Part shown: positions 34,014 to 44,145 of the stretch, in pieces
Layout of the letters: every line of letters begins with the position of its first letter
How positions within the stretch are numbered: position 1 is the first letter of the stretch
NCBI GenBank assembly: GCA_003313425.1
Contig: NHZP01000004.1
Span: 1 to 64,000 of the forward strand
Source of the DNA: Pseudopyrenochaeta lycopersici
Lineage: Eukaryota; Ascomycota; Dothideomycetes; Pleosporales; Pseudopyrenochaetaceae
DNA: 64,000 nt
Direction: 5' to 3'
Made by a program: the position numbers and the translations under genes
The notes under the pieces: generated by a model
The model's database searches: none
What the model saw: the letters and a program-made list of their open reading frames with translations, nothing else
Told to the model about the DNA's origin: nothing

Positions 34014-37000
34014 CTACGCCTGTTCGATCTCTAGCTTCTCAATTTGGCTTTGGATCTCTTCAAGGGGTGCTGCTGTTAGATCTCTGCTTCCTGTGCGCTC
34101 TACAAGGCCCATTTGGCTTAGAAATCGTGCCCATTTATTTGCTGGCAGCGCCTTTGTAAAGCCATCAGCTAGCATGTCAGCCGATTGGACATAGATGACC
34201 CGAATACTTCTTCTTAACACTTCCTGTCTCAGCCAATGATTGTGAATGTCTACATGCCGGAGCTTAGTTTGCAACCGTGAGACCTCTTCATTGATTAGCC
34301 GGATGGTTTGAGTGTTATCGCATTGTATCGTGATTGTGTCCTCAGGCAGTTTGATTTGCAATTCCTTGAGTAGTCGTGATATGAATATAGCTTCTTTTGC
34401 AACTTGTGATAGCGCAAGAAGCTCAGCTTCTGTTGTCGAGGTTGTGACTGTATCTTGCTTGCTTGCTTTCCAAGCTATCAAGCCACCAAACAACTTGATT
34501 GTATATCCCTGTGAGCTCTTTCTGTCTAGTGTGTTATCGGCGAAAGAGGCGTCGCTCGCGATTTCAAGTCGACTATCTCCGCCAAGCTCAAGCGCTCGAT
34601 TTTTGGTACTCTGCAGGTAGAGGAGAACTCTATCAGCTGCATCATGATGCTCCTGTCCCGGATTCATCAGAAAGCGTGCGAGTCGTGACGTCGCGAATGC
34701 AACATCTGGACGAGTAGTCACAGCTGCAAACATTAGGGATCCAATCTTTCGCTGGTACTTGTTGATTTCTGAAAGAGTAGCCAGTCCTTCCCGAGGCTTG
34801 AGTTCAATGGCCGCCATTGGAGTGTCGTGTCGGATATCCTTTCTGTCGACTAAACGGCTGATCTTGTCCGCGTATGCTGCTTGTGATAGCTGGATCTTGT
34901 GCTGCTCTCGGCTCCTGATGACTTCAACTCCAAGAAACCATTGAAGATCATCTCCGCCAGTTATTGAGTACTTGTCTCTAAGATGTTGGATCGCTTGCTG
35001 GGCTTCAGTCTCCTTCTGCTTGCTGTATGCAAGAATGATATCGTCGACATAGAAGAATATGATAATTCCATCTTTAATCAAACAGCATGGCTCGTGAGGG
35101 ACGCTCTGAAAGCCCAGTTTCTGGAGGGTTGATGTGAATTCCTTCTGCCAGAGGATTGGTGATATTCGGAGCCCATATAAGGCCTTGTTGACTTGCAGCA
35201 CTGTCCTAGGCTTCCGATAGCCATGTGGCATTCTCATGTAGATCTCTCGGTCCATTGCTGCATGAACGAAAGCATTTGTGACGTCGTACTGTTTGAGCTC
35301 AAGATCTAAATGAGCAGCGATCGCCATCAGCATTCGAAACGACCGGCTCGCGAGAGTAGCTGCATAGGTTTCCTGAGAAGTAATATTTCTCTGTTGGTCT
35401 CCTCGGACGACTAATCGCGCCTTACAGCTCTTGAAGCGATAGTCCTTGTCGAGCTTGTAGGTATACACCCACATGCAGTCTAAGATCTGTTGACCCTTTG
35501 CTTTTACTTCCTTTACGGGCACTTCAGACCATGATTTCATCTGCTCATGACTCTTAAGATGCTCTCTCTGGGCTTCCTTCCAGTAGTCTCTGAGTGGATG
35601 TTCTTCTATCTGCCTCTGGGTTGACGGTGGCGGTGGAAGTTGGTTGAGATGAGGCCTTAGTCCTTGTGCCAGCATTCGGTTCATTTGAGCTTTATCCACT
35701 GGCTTGCCTTCGTACGTTCCAATGTTCCCAGCCTGTGTCCCAGCCATGAATGCGGCTTTCCATGGGACGGTCTTTGAAGAGGCATCTGAGTCCTGAGTGT
35801 CTTCCTGATAAGCGCCTGCTAGCAGATGCGCAAGCAGAGCTACCGGCGGTGGAGTCGCTGGTGGCGTAGGATAGCTGTACCCCGTCTTCCTCCCTTGGCG
35901 GTATCCTGGGCTATCATATTCTTGGGTTGGCTCGGTATCCTGTGTTGTATCATCTTCAAAGAACGTTTCAGTCTCTGGTTGATCGTGGGTAGGTTCTGGA
36001 AGCTCAGCGGATCTCACCCATGCAGCTATCTCGTTCAAGGTGCTGTGCATGAGATTGTCCATAATGTCTTCTGTCTTCCCGTTGAATATCGTGTCTTCGT
36101 CGAACACTACGTCTCGAGTGCTGATCACCTTGCCCATCGTTGGAATCCAGATCCTGTAGATACTGGACGATCGATATCCAACTAGGTATCCAATCCAAGC
36201 TCGCGGGTCAAGACGTTGGAGTCGTGATTTGCCTCGAAGAGTGTCATCAGTCAAGGCAAAGGCCTTGCAGCCATATGCTTTTAGGTGTGCCAGGTTCGGT
36301 TTTTGAGGTGTTGTGACGATACCGTTTCGGAGAGCTGCAAATGTGAAGAAGACTTTGTACGGTGACTTCCAATGATTCGAGTAGTTCGGCGTTCGATTGT
36401 ATAGATACACCGCTGCTCGTGTAATCTCTGGCCATAGCTCCCATGGCAAGTTTGCGTCTAGCCTCATCGCGCGAGATTTATCTTTGACTACACCCCCTGA
36501 GCGTTCAGCACCACCGTTTTGTGCTTGGGTATCTGGAGCTGAAGGCTCGAGTCGTATTGCTTGCGCGGTACACCATCGTGCTACCTCCGGCTTCGTAGTT
36601 GCAATCTCGCCGTCACATTCGATCACTTTAACAGTAATGTTGTACTGCTTCTTCAGGAACTGGACAATAATATCTAGTAACCTGATGATTGACTTCCCAA
36701 GTCGATTGTCCTTGAAGTAAAAGTCCCATAGGAAACCGGAGTATCGATCAGTGACGAGCATTTGACTCTTCTCCTTCGTTGAGCTTCCCTCCTCATAAGA
36801 ATGGAAGTCAATAGCTAGTCTTTCTCCTGGGCCTTCGTGGTTTGATCGAGACGCGCGTCGTATTTGACGCTTAGTTTTGGCTCTTCCGCACGCGTCGCAC
36901 TTGACTGTTGTAACTCCCTTAATGCGCACCCCCTCAGATTGCTGGACTAGGTGTTCGATAGCTGCCGGCCCTGGATGTCCCATGCGTTTATGCCAGCGCA

Positions 37001-37520
37001 TCGCGTCAGCTTTCTGTGGTGCTCGCTTTGATCGAGAATTGATTGTTCTTATGTGAAATGCTGCCTGCATCTCGTCTTCTTGCTCGAGTATCCATTGTCC
37101 ATGTGCTTCTTTTAGGCATGCGATTGTTGAGTCGTCTCGCTTCTTGAGAGTCGTAGGCTCATTCTTATTGTCCCACCACACGCCCTGTTGTCTAAGCAAT
37201 CTGAATGAGACTAGATTGCATAGGATCTCTGGACACCATGCCACATCGTTCAGCACGAGCCTTGTTGGTCCATATGGCCCTCTTAGGTTGAGCCACACTG
37301 TTCCATATCCTTGTATCAAAATTCGTGTGTTCCCAGCCAGTATGTAATCTGCCGTAACGGGAGGACGCAGGCTTCGAAGTCGAGATCGGTCGTTCGTGAC
37401 GTGGATCGTCGAGCCCGAGTCTAGGATGAAGGAGTGTCTTAGTGGGTAGTCTAAATGCTCGGCTTGGAAAGATGCAGCGTTGAACGCAGCACTAATGGTT
37501 GTAATCTTCCGACCTTCAAG
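34014..37520 (-). CDS. Copia Pol polyprotein (protease, integrase, RT, RNase H)
   Basis: Open from the codon after the gag TGA (37520) to 34014, 1,168 residues, in the same frame as gag. The segment 37520-37320 carries the protease active site LDSGSTIHV. Then come the GAG-pre-integrase motif MRWHKRMGHPGPAAIEHL, the integrase core (LAIDFHSYEEG, VIECDGEIATT, GGAERSGGVVKDKSRAM), RT (CKARLVVRGDQQ, KQYDVTNAFVHA, FFYVDDIILAYS with YVDD at 35040-35051) and RNase H (IASDASFADN, TSTTEAELLALSQ). The domain order integrase before RT defines Copia. All motifs are intact. There is no ATG at the start, so it is made as a Gag-Pol readthrough product or not at all. Confidence 0.95.
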   Translation of the reverse strand, partial: LEGRKITTISAAFNAASFQAEHLDYPLRHSFILDSGSTIHVTNDRSRLRSLRPPVTADYILAGNTRILIQGYGTVWLNLRGPYGPTRLVLNDVAWCPEILCNLVSFRLLRQQGVWWDNKNEPTTLKKRDDSTIACLKEAHGQWILEQEDEMQAAFHIRTINSRSKRAPQKADAMRWHKRMGHPGPAAIEHLVQQSEGVRIKGVTTVKCDACGRAKTKRQIRRASRSNHEGPGERLAIDFHSYEEGSSTKEKSQMLVTDRYSGFLWDFYFKDNRLGKSIIRLLDIIVQFLKKQYNITVKVIECDGEIATTKPEVARWCTAQAIRLEPSAPDTQAQNGGAERSGGVVKDKSRAMRLDANLPWELWPEITRAAVYLYNRTPNYSNHWKSPYKVFFTFAALRNGIVTTPQKPNLAHLKAYGCKAFALTDDTLRGKSRLQRLDPRAWIGYLVGYRSSSIYRIWIPTMGKVISTRDVVFDEDTIFNGKTEDIMDNLMHSTLNEIAAWVRSAELPEPTHDQPETETFFEDDTTQDTEPTQEYDSPGYRQGRKTGYSYPTPPATPPPVALLAHLLAGAYQEDTQDSDASSKTVPWKAAFMAGTQAGNIGTYEGKPVDKAQMNRMLAQGLRPHLNQLPPPPSTQRQIEEHPLRDYWKEAQREHLKSHEQMKSWSEVPVKEVKAKGQQILDCMWVYTYKLDKDYRFKSCKARLVVRGDQQRNITSQETYAATLASRSFRMLMAIAAHLDLELKQYDVTNAFVHAAMDREIYMRMPHGYRKPRTVLQVNKALYGLRISPILWQKEFTSTLQKLGFQSVPHEPCCLIKDGIIIFFYVDDIILAYSKQKETEAQQAIQHLRDKYSITGGDDLQWFLGVEVIRSREQHKIQLSQAAYADKISRLVDRKDIRHDTPMAAIELKPREGLATLSEINKYQRKIGSLMFAAVTTRPDVAFATSRLARFLMNPGQEHHDAADRVLLYLQSTKNRALELGGDSRLEIASDASFADNTLDRKSSQGYTIKLFGGLIAWKASKQDTVTTSTTEAELLALSQVAKEAIFISRLLKELQIKLPEDTITIQCDNTQTIRLINEEVSRLQTKLRHVDIHNHWLRQEVLRRSIRVIYVQSADMLADGFTKALPANKWARFLSQMGLVERTGSRDLTAAPLEEIQSQIEKLEIEQA

Positions 37521-38750
37521 TCAGTCAGCAGATATCTCAGGCGTAGGAGTGTGAGAGTTCTTGAAGCTTGGTGTTTGTGTTCGTTGTCTTTTCAATGCCC
37601 TTACTTGTTCCTGTACATCAGGATCGTATTGTAGGCGTAGCTTTACCAGCTCTGATATTGATTCCCTCGGCTTGAACCAGTCTGGGGCATTGTTATCATC
37701 AATATAGAGGCAGTTGGCTAGAAGATGGCGTAGTCCACAAGCAGGGCATTTTGTGCCTCCAGCTGCCGCTTTATCCCAATTCTGAGACTGCTTGGATATG
37801 GTCGAATGACCAGCTGGGCGTTTTTTTGACGAGGACTTCCTCCTTGACCCCTGTTTAGGTTGGTCAGATGATGCGCTATCGGGCACGAGAGAGGCGTCCC
37901 TGTCCGTGTCCTGGGTGGATTCACCACTGCCAGCGAGATATGAAGCTTCACTTGCAGCAAAAGCGCCCTTCTGCTGTCTCCCTTTTGGGTAGTATAAGCT
38001 CATGTGGTCTCGGAAGCGTTTCATCATTTCTTTTCGGTTCATTCCTGGCTCGCGTCTTCCTTGGTCTTGGAATGATGGCACCCAGTTAGGGCTGACCTTG
38101 CTGACTGCGTTCAGGAAGTCTTGTATTACATGATTGAGTTTTTGGACTTCTCCAATCTCTTCAGTCTCTGCGATAGTTGCTGCGTGATCGTACTCAGTCA
38201 GCCAGCTGTCCCAATGCGTTGGTTGTCTCATTGGCTTTAAGGCTGCAATGTATCGATCCCGAGCGCGCAGTTGTTCTTCTTCATCGTCGATGCCGACAGT
38301 GCTCTTTAGACTAGCTACCCATTCTCGGATTGAGAGCTTTGGTCTGCAGCATGTCTTCTTTAGGTGGACAGAGACTGTTGCTCGGATGTAGACCGACAGC
38401 TTATCTAACCTTGCATCTTCATCTTTATAGTTTGTTGCTGCGACTTTGTACGAGTCAAGTCGCGTCTTATAGTAATCAACATCGGTTTTAAAAGCGGTTT
38501 GTCCGCCATTCGTTAAATCAGATGGGTTCGCTGGAGGTCGGTCTCCGATCGCCGCTCGTTTCTCATACATTTCGATGTTTGGCTCGGTCGGAGGGGTCGG
38601 CTCTGTCTTCGGCGCAGCATCGCTCGAAGGGTCGACGAGGTGCCAGACCTTAAGAGATAGGCATCTTGTCTCCAGCTGCTCGTACCAAGGCTTCCAAGTC
38701 ATGTAATCTGTCAGGATAATATCGAAATCGCAGTTTGTTGCTTGCGCCAT
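37521..38750 (-). CDS. Copia Gag, 409 aa
   Basis: The capsid/nucleocapsid precursor starts at ATG 38750, 38 bp inside the 5' LTR border. It has an N-terminal Copia Gag region (WKPWYEQLETRCLSLKVWHLVD), a central helical region, a basic Ser/Lys-rich stretch (GSRRKSSSKKRPAGHS) and a CPACGLRHLLANC zinc knuckle (C-x2-C-x3-H-x4-C, one residue shorter than canonical). It ends ISAD then TGA CTT, after which the pol frame continues without shift. Confidence 0.93.
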   Translation of the reverse strand: MAQATNCDFDIILTDYMTWKPWYEQLETRCLSLKVWHLVDPSSDAAPKTEPTPPTEPNIEMYEKRAAIGDRPPANPSDLTNGGQTAFKTDVDYYKTRLDSYKVAATNYKDEDARLDKLSVYIRATVSVHLKKTCCRPKLSIREWVASLKSTVGIDDEEEQLRARDRYIAALKPMRQPTHWDSWLTEYDHAATIAETEEIGEVQKLNHVIQDFLNAVSKVSPNWVPSFQDQGRREPGMNRKEMMKRFRDHMSLYYPKGRQQKGAFAASEASYLAGSGESTQDTDRDASLVPDSASSDQPKQGSRRKSSSKKRPAGHSTISKQSQNWDKAAAGGTKCPACGLRHLLANCLYIDDNNAPDWFKPRESISELVKLRLQYDPDVQEQVRALKRQRTQTPSFKNSHTPTPEISAD

Positions 38751-38774
38751 TGCTCTAGCGCAAGGTTGAGGCAG

Positions 38775-38787
38775 TGAGACTCTTAAT
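38775..38787 (-). promoter_or_regulatory. Copia primer-binding site, anticodon-arm type
   Basis: The plus strand here reads TGAGACTCTTAAT, identical to the 5' anticodon stem and loop of a tRNA-Lys(CUU): stem TGAGA, loop CTCTTAA. The minus-strand element RNA would pair with that half of the tRNA, as Drosophila copia does with initiator tRNA-Met. The match is read from the sequence; the tRNA identity is from knowledge of tRNA-Lys anticodon arms. Confidence 0.65.
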
Positions 38788-38961
38788 TGTCAGATTCAAG
38801 GACTGTTTAGCTTTATCTTTGATGAATTTTGATGATGAACGTGGTTGATTGATTGTTCTGTGTTCCCTATTTCTCCTCTTATGGAGAGTGTGTGTGCCAA
38901 GTGGTTACACCCGAGCTTTGTACTACAATACAGTATCGCGTACCCTCGCTTGTATCTGACA
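38788..38961 (-). repeat. 5' LTR of the Copia element
   Basis: 174 bp, identical by eye to the other LTR. Carries the element promoter for minus-strand transcription. Confidence 0.96.
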
Positions 38962-39385
38962 ATAATATTACTAGTAGTTATATAAGTAAGATAGTTTACA
39001 CTACTGCTATAACTACTAGGACCCTACATACTATAATTAGGCTAACTAGCTAAGGGAGCTGCTTTAGGAGGTATATTAGTAATAATAGGAAGATAAGTTA
39101 TACGTAAGTAAGTTAAAGTTAAGTAGTAAAAGAAGAAAAAAGAGTTAGAGGAAAAGCTCTTTATATACGCATGAGCGAGTAAATAACTAACTTCTCCTCT
39201 ACTTTACGTTATTAGGTAATAATAATAAGTAAAGGAGGAAAATTACTTATAAATAAATAAGAAAAAGTACACGTAATATCTTTACTTTTATAGTATAATA
39301 ATATAACGCTACTTATATAAGTATAAAGTTAAGGTTAAACTACGTACAAAGAAGTAATATAGTTATTTAAGGAGGAGGAGGGTAT

Positions 39386-39631
39386 TATAATAGGCTGCGC
39401 CCTTTAAGTAAGAGAGGCTTTACTACTATCGTACGAGGAAAGAACTCCTTAATCTCTTCTACTCCCTTTTCTTATTAGCTCGTATAAGTTAGTAGCTAGA
39501 GAAGCATGTTCCTCTTTACTTATACGAACATATATATCCTCTAAGGAAACCTGTAACCTCTTCTCTATCTTTCTCCTTCTATAGTATAGGACAAATGCAC
39601 ACTCGTTAGTTAGGCCTCTTCGCCTATAACA
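39386..39631 (+). repeat. 3' LTR of Gy-C
   Basis: 246 bp, followed directly by the CTAGG duplication. It is more RIP-mutated than the 5' copy (for example CTTTACTACTATCGTACG against CTTCGCTACTATCGCACG). Confidence 0.92.
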
Positions 39632-39636
39632 CTAGG

Positions 39637-40560
39637 ACTAAAATGTTATATTTATAATAAGGATAACTAAGAGGTTACTAATATACTAGCCTATAGGCTT
39701 ATTAAAGAGGAGCTAAAGAAGGGTATTATTAATAGCTATAGGAAGCAGATGCTATAAGTCTACTTTAAGTAATAGTATATATTCTTTTTACGCGATTATC
39801 TTTTTAGAGTATACCGCTCTTTAAATCTAGAAGTAGTAGAGCGACGCTATAATAATTAGTAATAAAGAAGAGGTAAATATATTATGCCTAGCCTAAACTA
39901 GTGCTAGTCTATTAATAGCTATAATAAACTAAAACCCTTTAGAATCTAAATCTATAGCTATATTAACGCGTACTCTTAGTATATTATATAGGTATATATT
40001 AGAGTATCTGCAGCAACTGCGCTTAGCGTACTCTATTAATACTTATATACTATAGGAGATATAAAGGTGTTTTTGCAGTATCTTTACTCTAATTGTAGTA
40101 GTAAGACTAAGTAGATCTTATACGCATATTATATGCTCTTAAAGTTAGGCTAACTAGATATTATATAGGATAGGTGTTATATATATAGTATAAGCATAGT
40201 AAACTAACGTATTAAATCTTAGTAGTAACAGCTATTAAAGAGTCTGCTCTTTTAGTAGAGGGTAAGTAAAGCTCTAAGCTCTCTATTTAATATAGCTTTA
40301 GACTATTATACTAACTATTATAGGTGTACTTCTAAGACCTATAGACTACTAATTATTTCTTAAAGGACCGCCTCTCTAATATAGTAGTAATAGTTACTAT
40401 ATATCTCTTAGTCCTACGCTATAAAATAAAGTCCTTTATCTTCTTATAGAATTACTATTATATACAGAAGTAGAAAAACTATCTTAATATTATTACTAGA
40501 AAACCTAATATACTCTATATATATATACTAGTAGGAATAGTAGACTATAAGTAGACTCTA
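39637..40560 (+). pseudogene. RIP-degraded transposon ORF with integrase core, 3' part
   Basis: Continues the frame broken at 27682: LKCYIYNKDN, AYRLIKEELKKGIINS, DYLFRVYRSLNLEVVERRYN. A degenerate SINSYNKLKPFRI (expected SIDGY-like first Asp) lies at about 39915, and LYSNCSSKTK (expected SDxGSET-like second Asp) at about 40085. The Asp-to-Asn changes are of RIP type. This fits a fungal integrase-core (DDE) transposon protein; family not assigned. Confidence 0.5.
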
Positions 40561-41248
40561 CCTTAAGATAAGTACTAAAGAATCTGTTAAGAGGCACTAG
40601 TATAGGATATAGACACTATCCTTCCCTTACCTACTTAGAGATAGTGTAACGTCTAGTTATAAGATATAGGCTTTAATCTTTATACTAAAGACCTAGGCAG
40701 TATATATAAATAGAAACAGCTATTTAAGCGCTATTATTTAGAGCTGCGTTGTTGCGCTGCTCTCTATATTAAAATAAGGCAAGTGCCTATACTTTAACTT
40801 CTTAAGTTACTAACTAGTAGCTAGGATTTCTAGGTTAGTTTAAGTGCTATTATTTATAATAAGGTACTAACGCGATTACCTAGCTACTAGATATAGAAGG
40901 ATGCAACTTTATAACTAATAATATAGAAGGTTAATATAAGGAGAATTAGGAAGGGGTTTATATTTTAGGTAATAGTTAGTAATAGTTAGTAATAGTACTA
41001 TTTCTAGCTTAGTCCTAGCTACAGTGTTAGCTCGTATATAACTATTTAAAGTCTATTTATCTATTAATTAGTCTATCTATAATATACTCTTATTACTCTT
41101 CTAAATATAGCGGCTATATAGGGTCTATTCTATATAGATAATAGTAGACTACATAATAACATAGACATCCTAGTTAGTCGTTATTGTACCTACTACAGAA
41201 TTTAAAACCCTAGGCTAAATAGCAGAGATAGTAGGCTAGTAGAGATAA
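40561..41248. other. RIP-degraded DNA, unidentified
   Basis: AT-rich and full of stops in all frames. Probably the tail of the integrase-core transposon. It ends with the GATAA target site of the inverted Gy-C copy. Confidence 0.35.
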
Positions 41249-41498
41249 TGTTATGGGCGAAGAGGCCTAACTAACGAGTGTGCATTTGTCCTATACTACA
41301 GAAGGAGAAAGATAGAGAAGAGGTTACAGGTATCCTTAGAGGATATATATGTATGTTTACATAAGTAAAGAGGAACGTGCTCCTCTAGCTACTAACTTAT
41401 ATAAGCTAATAAGAAAAAGGGGTAGAGAAGATTAAGGAGTTCTTTCTCCGTGCGATAGTAGTAAAGCCTCTCCTACTTAAAGGGCGCAGCCTATTATA
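41249..41498 (-). repeat. 3' LTR of the inverted Gy-C copy
   Basis: 250 bp, four longer than the plus-strand pair; reads TGTTATGGGCGAAG to GCCTATTATA on the plus strand. Confidence 0.9.
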
Positions 41499-43402
41499 AT
41501 ACCCTCCTCCTCCTTAAATAACTATATTACTTCTTTGTACGTAGTTTAACCTTAACTTTATACTTATATAAGTAGCGTTATATTATTATACTATAAAAGT
41601 AAAGATATTACGTGTACTTTTTCTTATTTATTTATAAGTAATTTTCCTCCTTTACCTATTATTATTACCTAATAACGTAAAGTAGAGGAGAGGTTAGTTA
41701 TTTACTCGCTCGTACGCATATAAAGAGCTTTTCCTCTAACTCTTTCTTCCTCTTTTACTACTTAACTTTAACTTACTTACGTATAACTTATCTTCCTATT
41801 ATTACTAACATACCTCCTAAAGCAGCTCCCTTAGCTAGTTAGCCTAATTGCGGTATATAGGGTCCTAGTAGTTATAGCAGTAGTGTAAACTATCTTACTT
41901 ATATAACTGCTAGTAATATTATGTCTACGCACGCGGCTACTAGAGCTAATATTACTTAAGTTGCTTACGCTTAGCTTACTTAAACTGCTCCTAACTAAAC
42001 TTAACCTGCTAGTATTATTATTCCTGCTACTTAGGGTAATACGTCTCTTCTCCCTACTAACTACGTAATCTAGTATATCCTAGATACTCTAGTTATAGAC
42101 GAGTTTTGCTGTCTCTTTACGACTACTTCTGTACGTCTTATTTCTCTTTTCTTTTCTATGTCTAACGTTATTTAGCCTAAGCTAGTTCGCATCGCTAAAT
42201 TCTTCCTTTATCTTATTAATTAATCTCTGTATAATGCTTAGTAGGGCTATAGTCTTTAATAATTTCTCTCCTATTATCGCTCGTCATATAATTAACGCTT
42301 AGTAACTCCTCTCTAGTTGTTAATCCTACCTTAAAGCCTACCTTATCTATAGCTATAGTTTCCTTAACGCTAACTTCTATTCTAATAACTGTGCTAAGGC
42401 TATATAAGAGTGTTGTATGTTTACAGCCTTTACTAGGTGTGTCTCTATTGCTAGCGAGTAGAGTAGGGCTTACTCTAATTGCGTGTAGCAGGATTATAGT
42501 GCGTCTTATATGGCTAGGCGTGCTCTACCTCTCCTACCTTCTAACGGAGTCTCTATTCCTTAGCATAGTTAAGGTTAGGGTTAAGTCCTTGCTAAGCCTA
42601 AGGAGGATAAACGTTTCTTAGACGTCTTAGGTTAGAGGGCCTCGTACAGGGTTAGTTAGCTTGTGCTAGCTTATTTCTCTAACCTTTTAGTAGTTTCCTA
42701 GATAGTAGCTGTATAGGCTGTGTATAAGTCCTCTATTTCTTATAGGCTTCTGTAGTAATAAGATTCTCTTCTAGCTCCTAAGTTAGGTTATAGTACCCCT
42801 CCTATTTTATATAGAACTCGTTATATTAATTTTGTAAGCGCTTATCTTAGATGTTCTTAATTACCTATTCAAGGTGGTCTTCCTGTAAGTTATTGTCTCG
42901 TACGATAATAGCAGCGGGGTTTAAGTTATTAGTTTGTTGTAATAGGAAGGGGTCTTTAGCAGCTAGTCTTAGCTTCTCTATATAGTACGATTTAGTTCTC
43001 TATAGTATATAAAGCTTAACCTAATAGGGGTCTTATATGTAGGTAACTTAGTACTTCTTACTTTTCTAGTTAAGTTTCTTGCTTCTGCGTGTAGTTTGTA
43101 CGTGCCTAAGGTCTAACTATACCTAGTCTCTAACCTTATACTTAGGAGCTAGGCAACGTGTCTTATTCGCCTATACTTCCTATTATTATTAAGCGTGTGT
43201 TATAGCTAAGATAGCCTAGTTAGCAGCTTATTTTAGCGTTTATATAATACTTTCTGCTCGTTCGCTAGGAGGTGTTACTCTATTAAGTAGGTTGCTGCTA
43301 GCTAATTTCCTAGGTAGCTCTAGGAAGGGCGAGTTTAGATAGCTATATAGAAGGAAGAAAGGAGTAACGCTTGTAGAGGAGTTTGTATAAGTGTTTAGTA
43401 TT

Positions 43403-43607
43403 TGTTAGGGACTGTTGGTAGAGGTCGAGGTTAAGTGATAGGGGATAGTATTAAGACTAATCCTTAACCTCTGCTCCGAGGGGGTAGCTCTCGTTTATAT
43501 ACTAGCCCGTCTCCAGTGTAGTCCCGAGCCTTTCTAGGCTCTATCCAGTATAGGTCCGAGGGCCCTCCGCTAGGTCATCCCCCGCTAGGTCTAGTGTGTT
43601 CGTGATA
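43403..43607 (-). repeat. 3' LTR of E1
   Basis: 205 bp; contains a 9-bp inverted repeat GAGGTTAAG/CTTAACCTC about 25 bp apart. Confidence 0.9.
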
Positions 43608-44145
43608 ATTACCCTCCCCTTTTTTTTAAGGGTTGTCCCTAACCCGTATAGACGTTACGCGCACGCTGTTCGCGCTGCCCTAGTCCTGACGCGTCTCCAG
43701 TCGTTCGCTGGGTAACGTAATATGTTTCCTGTAGGCGGCTTTCACAGCTTTACCTGTAAATCTTTTTGCGTGAGGTGGCTGCCTTTACGACCGTTGTACG
43801 GTCGCCGTTTCCTAGCTGCCTTAGCGTGTTCCTTTCTTACAACTGCTGTTAGCTAGGGCCTTACGTGTTTAGCTTGTGAAGTTTGCGTGTGTAACGCTGT
43901 TACGTAGGCGGGTTATTATAGCCTGTCCCTACTAGCTGCTCGTTACCCCTTCACGTAGTTTGCCCTTCACAGGTAAGTTGCTGGCGAGCTGCTGCCTATA
44001 ACTGCCCTGGTAAGAGGCCGGGTTTCAGAGGGTCCGTGGGCGCAGAGGTGTATAAGTATACTGCTCCCCTTCTCTCTACTACCTACATCTACTTCCTTCT
44101 TTTAGGTAATTATACTACTCTTTAACTTGCTTAATAGGTTCCTAA
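43608..44145 (+). promoter_or_regulatory. Promoter-like region of the E1 antisense gene
   Basis: GC-rich stretch between the LTR and the accessory gene. At about 44050-44064 is GTGTATAAGTATACTG, a TATA-like palindrome, followed by CTCCCCTTCTCTCTAC, a CT-rich tract typical of fungal start regions, about 80 bp before the ATG at 44146. The same signals are kept in E2 at about 54869-54905. Confidence 0.5.

Larger units (their letters stand above)
33737..38961 (-). mobile_element. Young Ty1/Copia retrotransposon, 5,225 bp
   Basis: Two LTRs of 174 bp (33737-33910 and 38788-38961) appear identical and are flanked by ATAAT duplications (33732-33736 and 38962-38966). There is no RIP-type decay, although the surrounding Gy-C is saturated with it. 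gag and pol are open on the minus strand and separated by a single in-frame TGA. The polypurine tract (CTGAGGGGGTG on the minus strand) abuts the 3' LTR at 33911-33921. The primer-binding site abuts the 5' LTR at 38775-38787. This is the youngest full insertion in the window and may be active. Confidence 0.97.
27683..39631 (+). mobile_element. Gypsy chromovirus Gy-C (plus), RIP-ed, with nested Copia
   Basis: LTRs of 246 bp at 27683-27928 and 39386-39631 (begin TGTAATAGGC or TATAATAGGC, end CATAATA or TATAACA) and a perfect CTAGG target duplication (27678-27682 and 39632-39636). It is about 6.7 kb when the nested Copia (33737-38961 plus ATAAT) is removed. RT is recognisable at about 30120-30480: FCVDYRALNALTKKDCYLLP and IYLDNIFIF, with the catalytic YLDD mutated to YLDN at 30460-30471. 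A chromodomain tail is seen at 32840-32915 (EEYYNLT-stop-ELEENL). About 1.2 kb lies between pol and the 3' LTR. All frames are broken by TAG/TAA. Confidence 0.92.

Noticed and set aside
34312..36720. Several 60-119-aa plus-strand frames
   Set aside because: Antisense shadows of the intact Copia pol.
42391..42621. 76-aa plus-strand hydrophobic frame
   Set aside because: Antisense to the conserved sense frame of the inverted Gy-C copy; the corresponding region of the other copy is not open.
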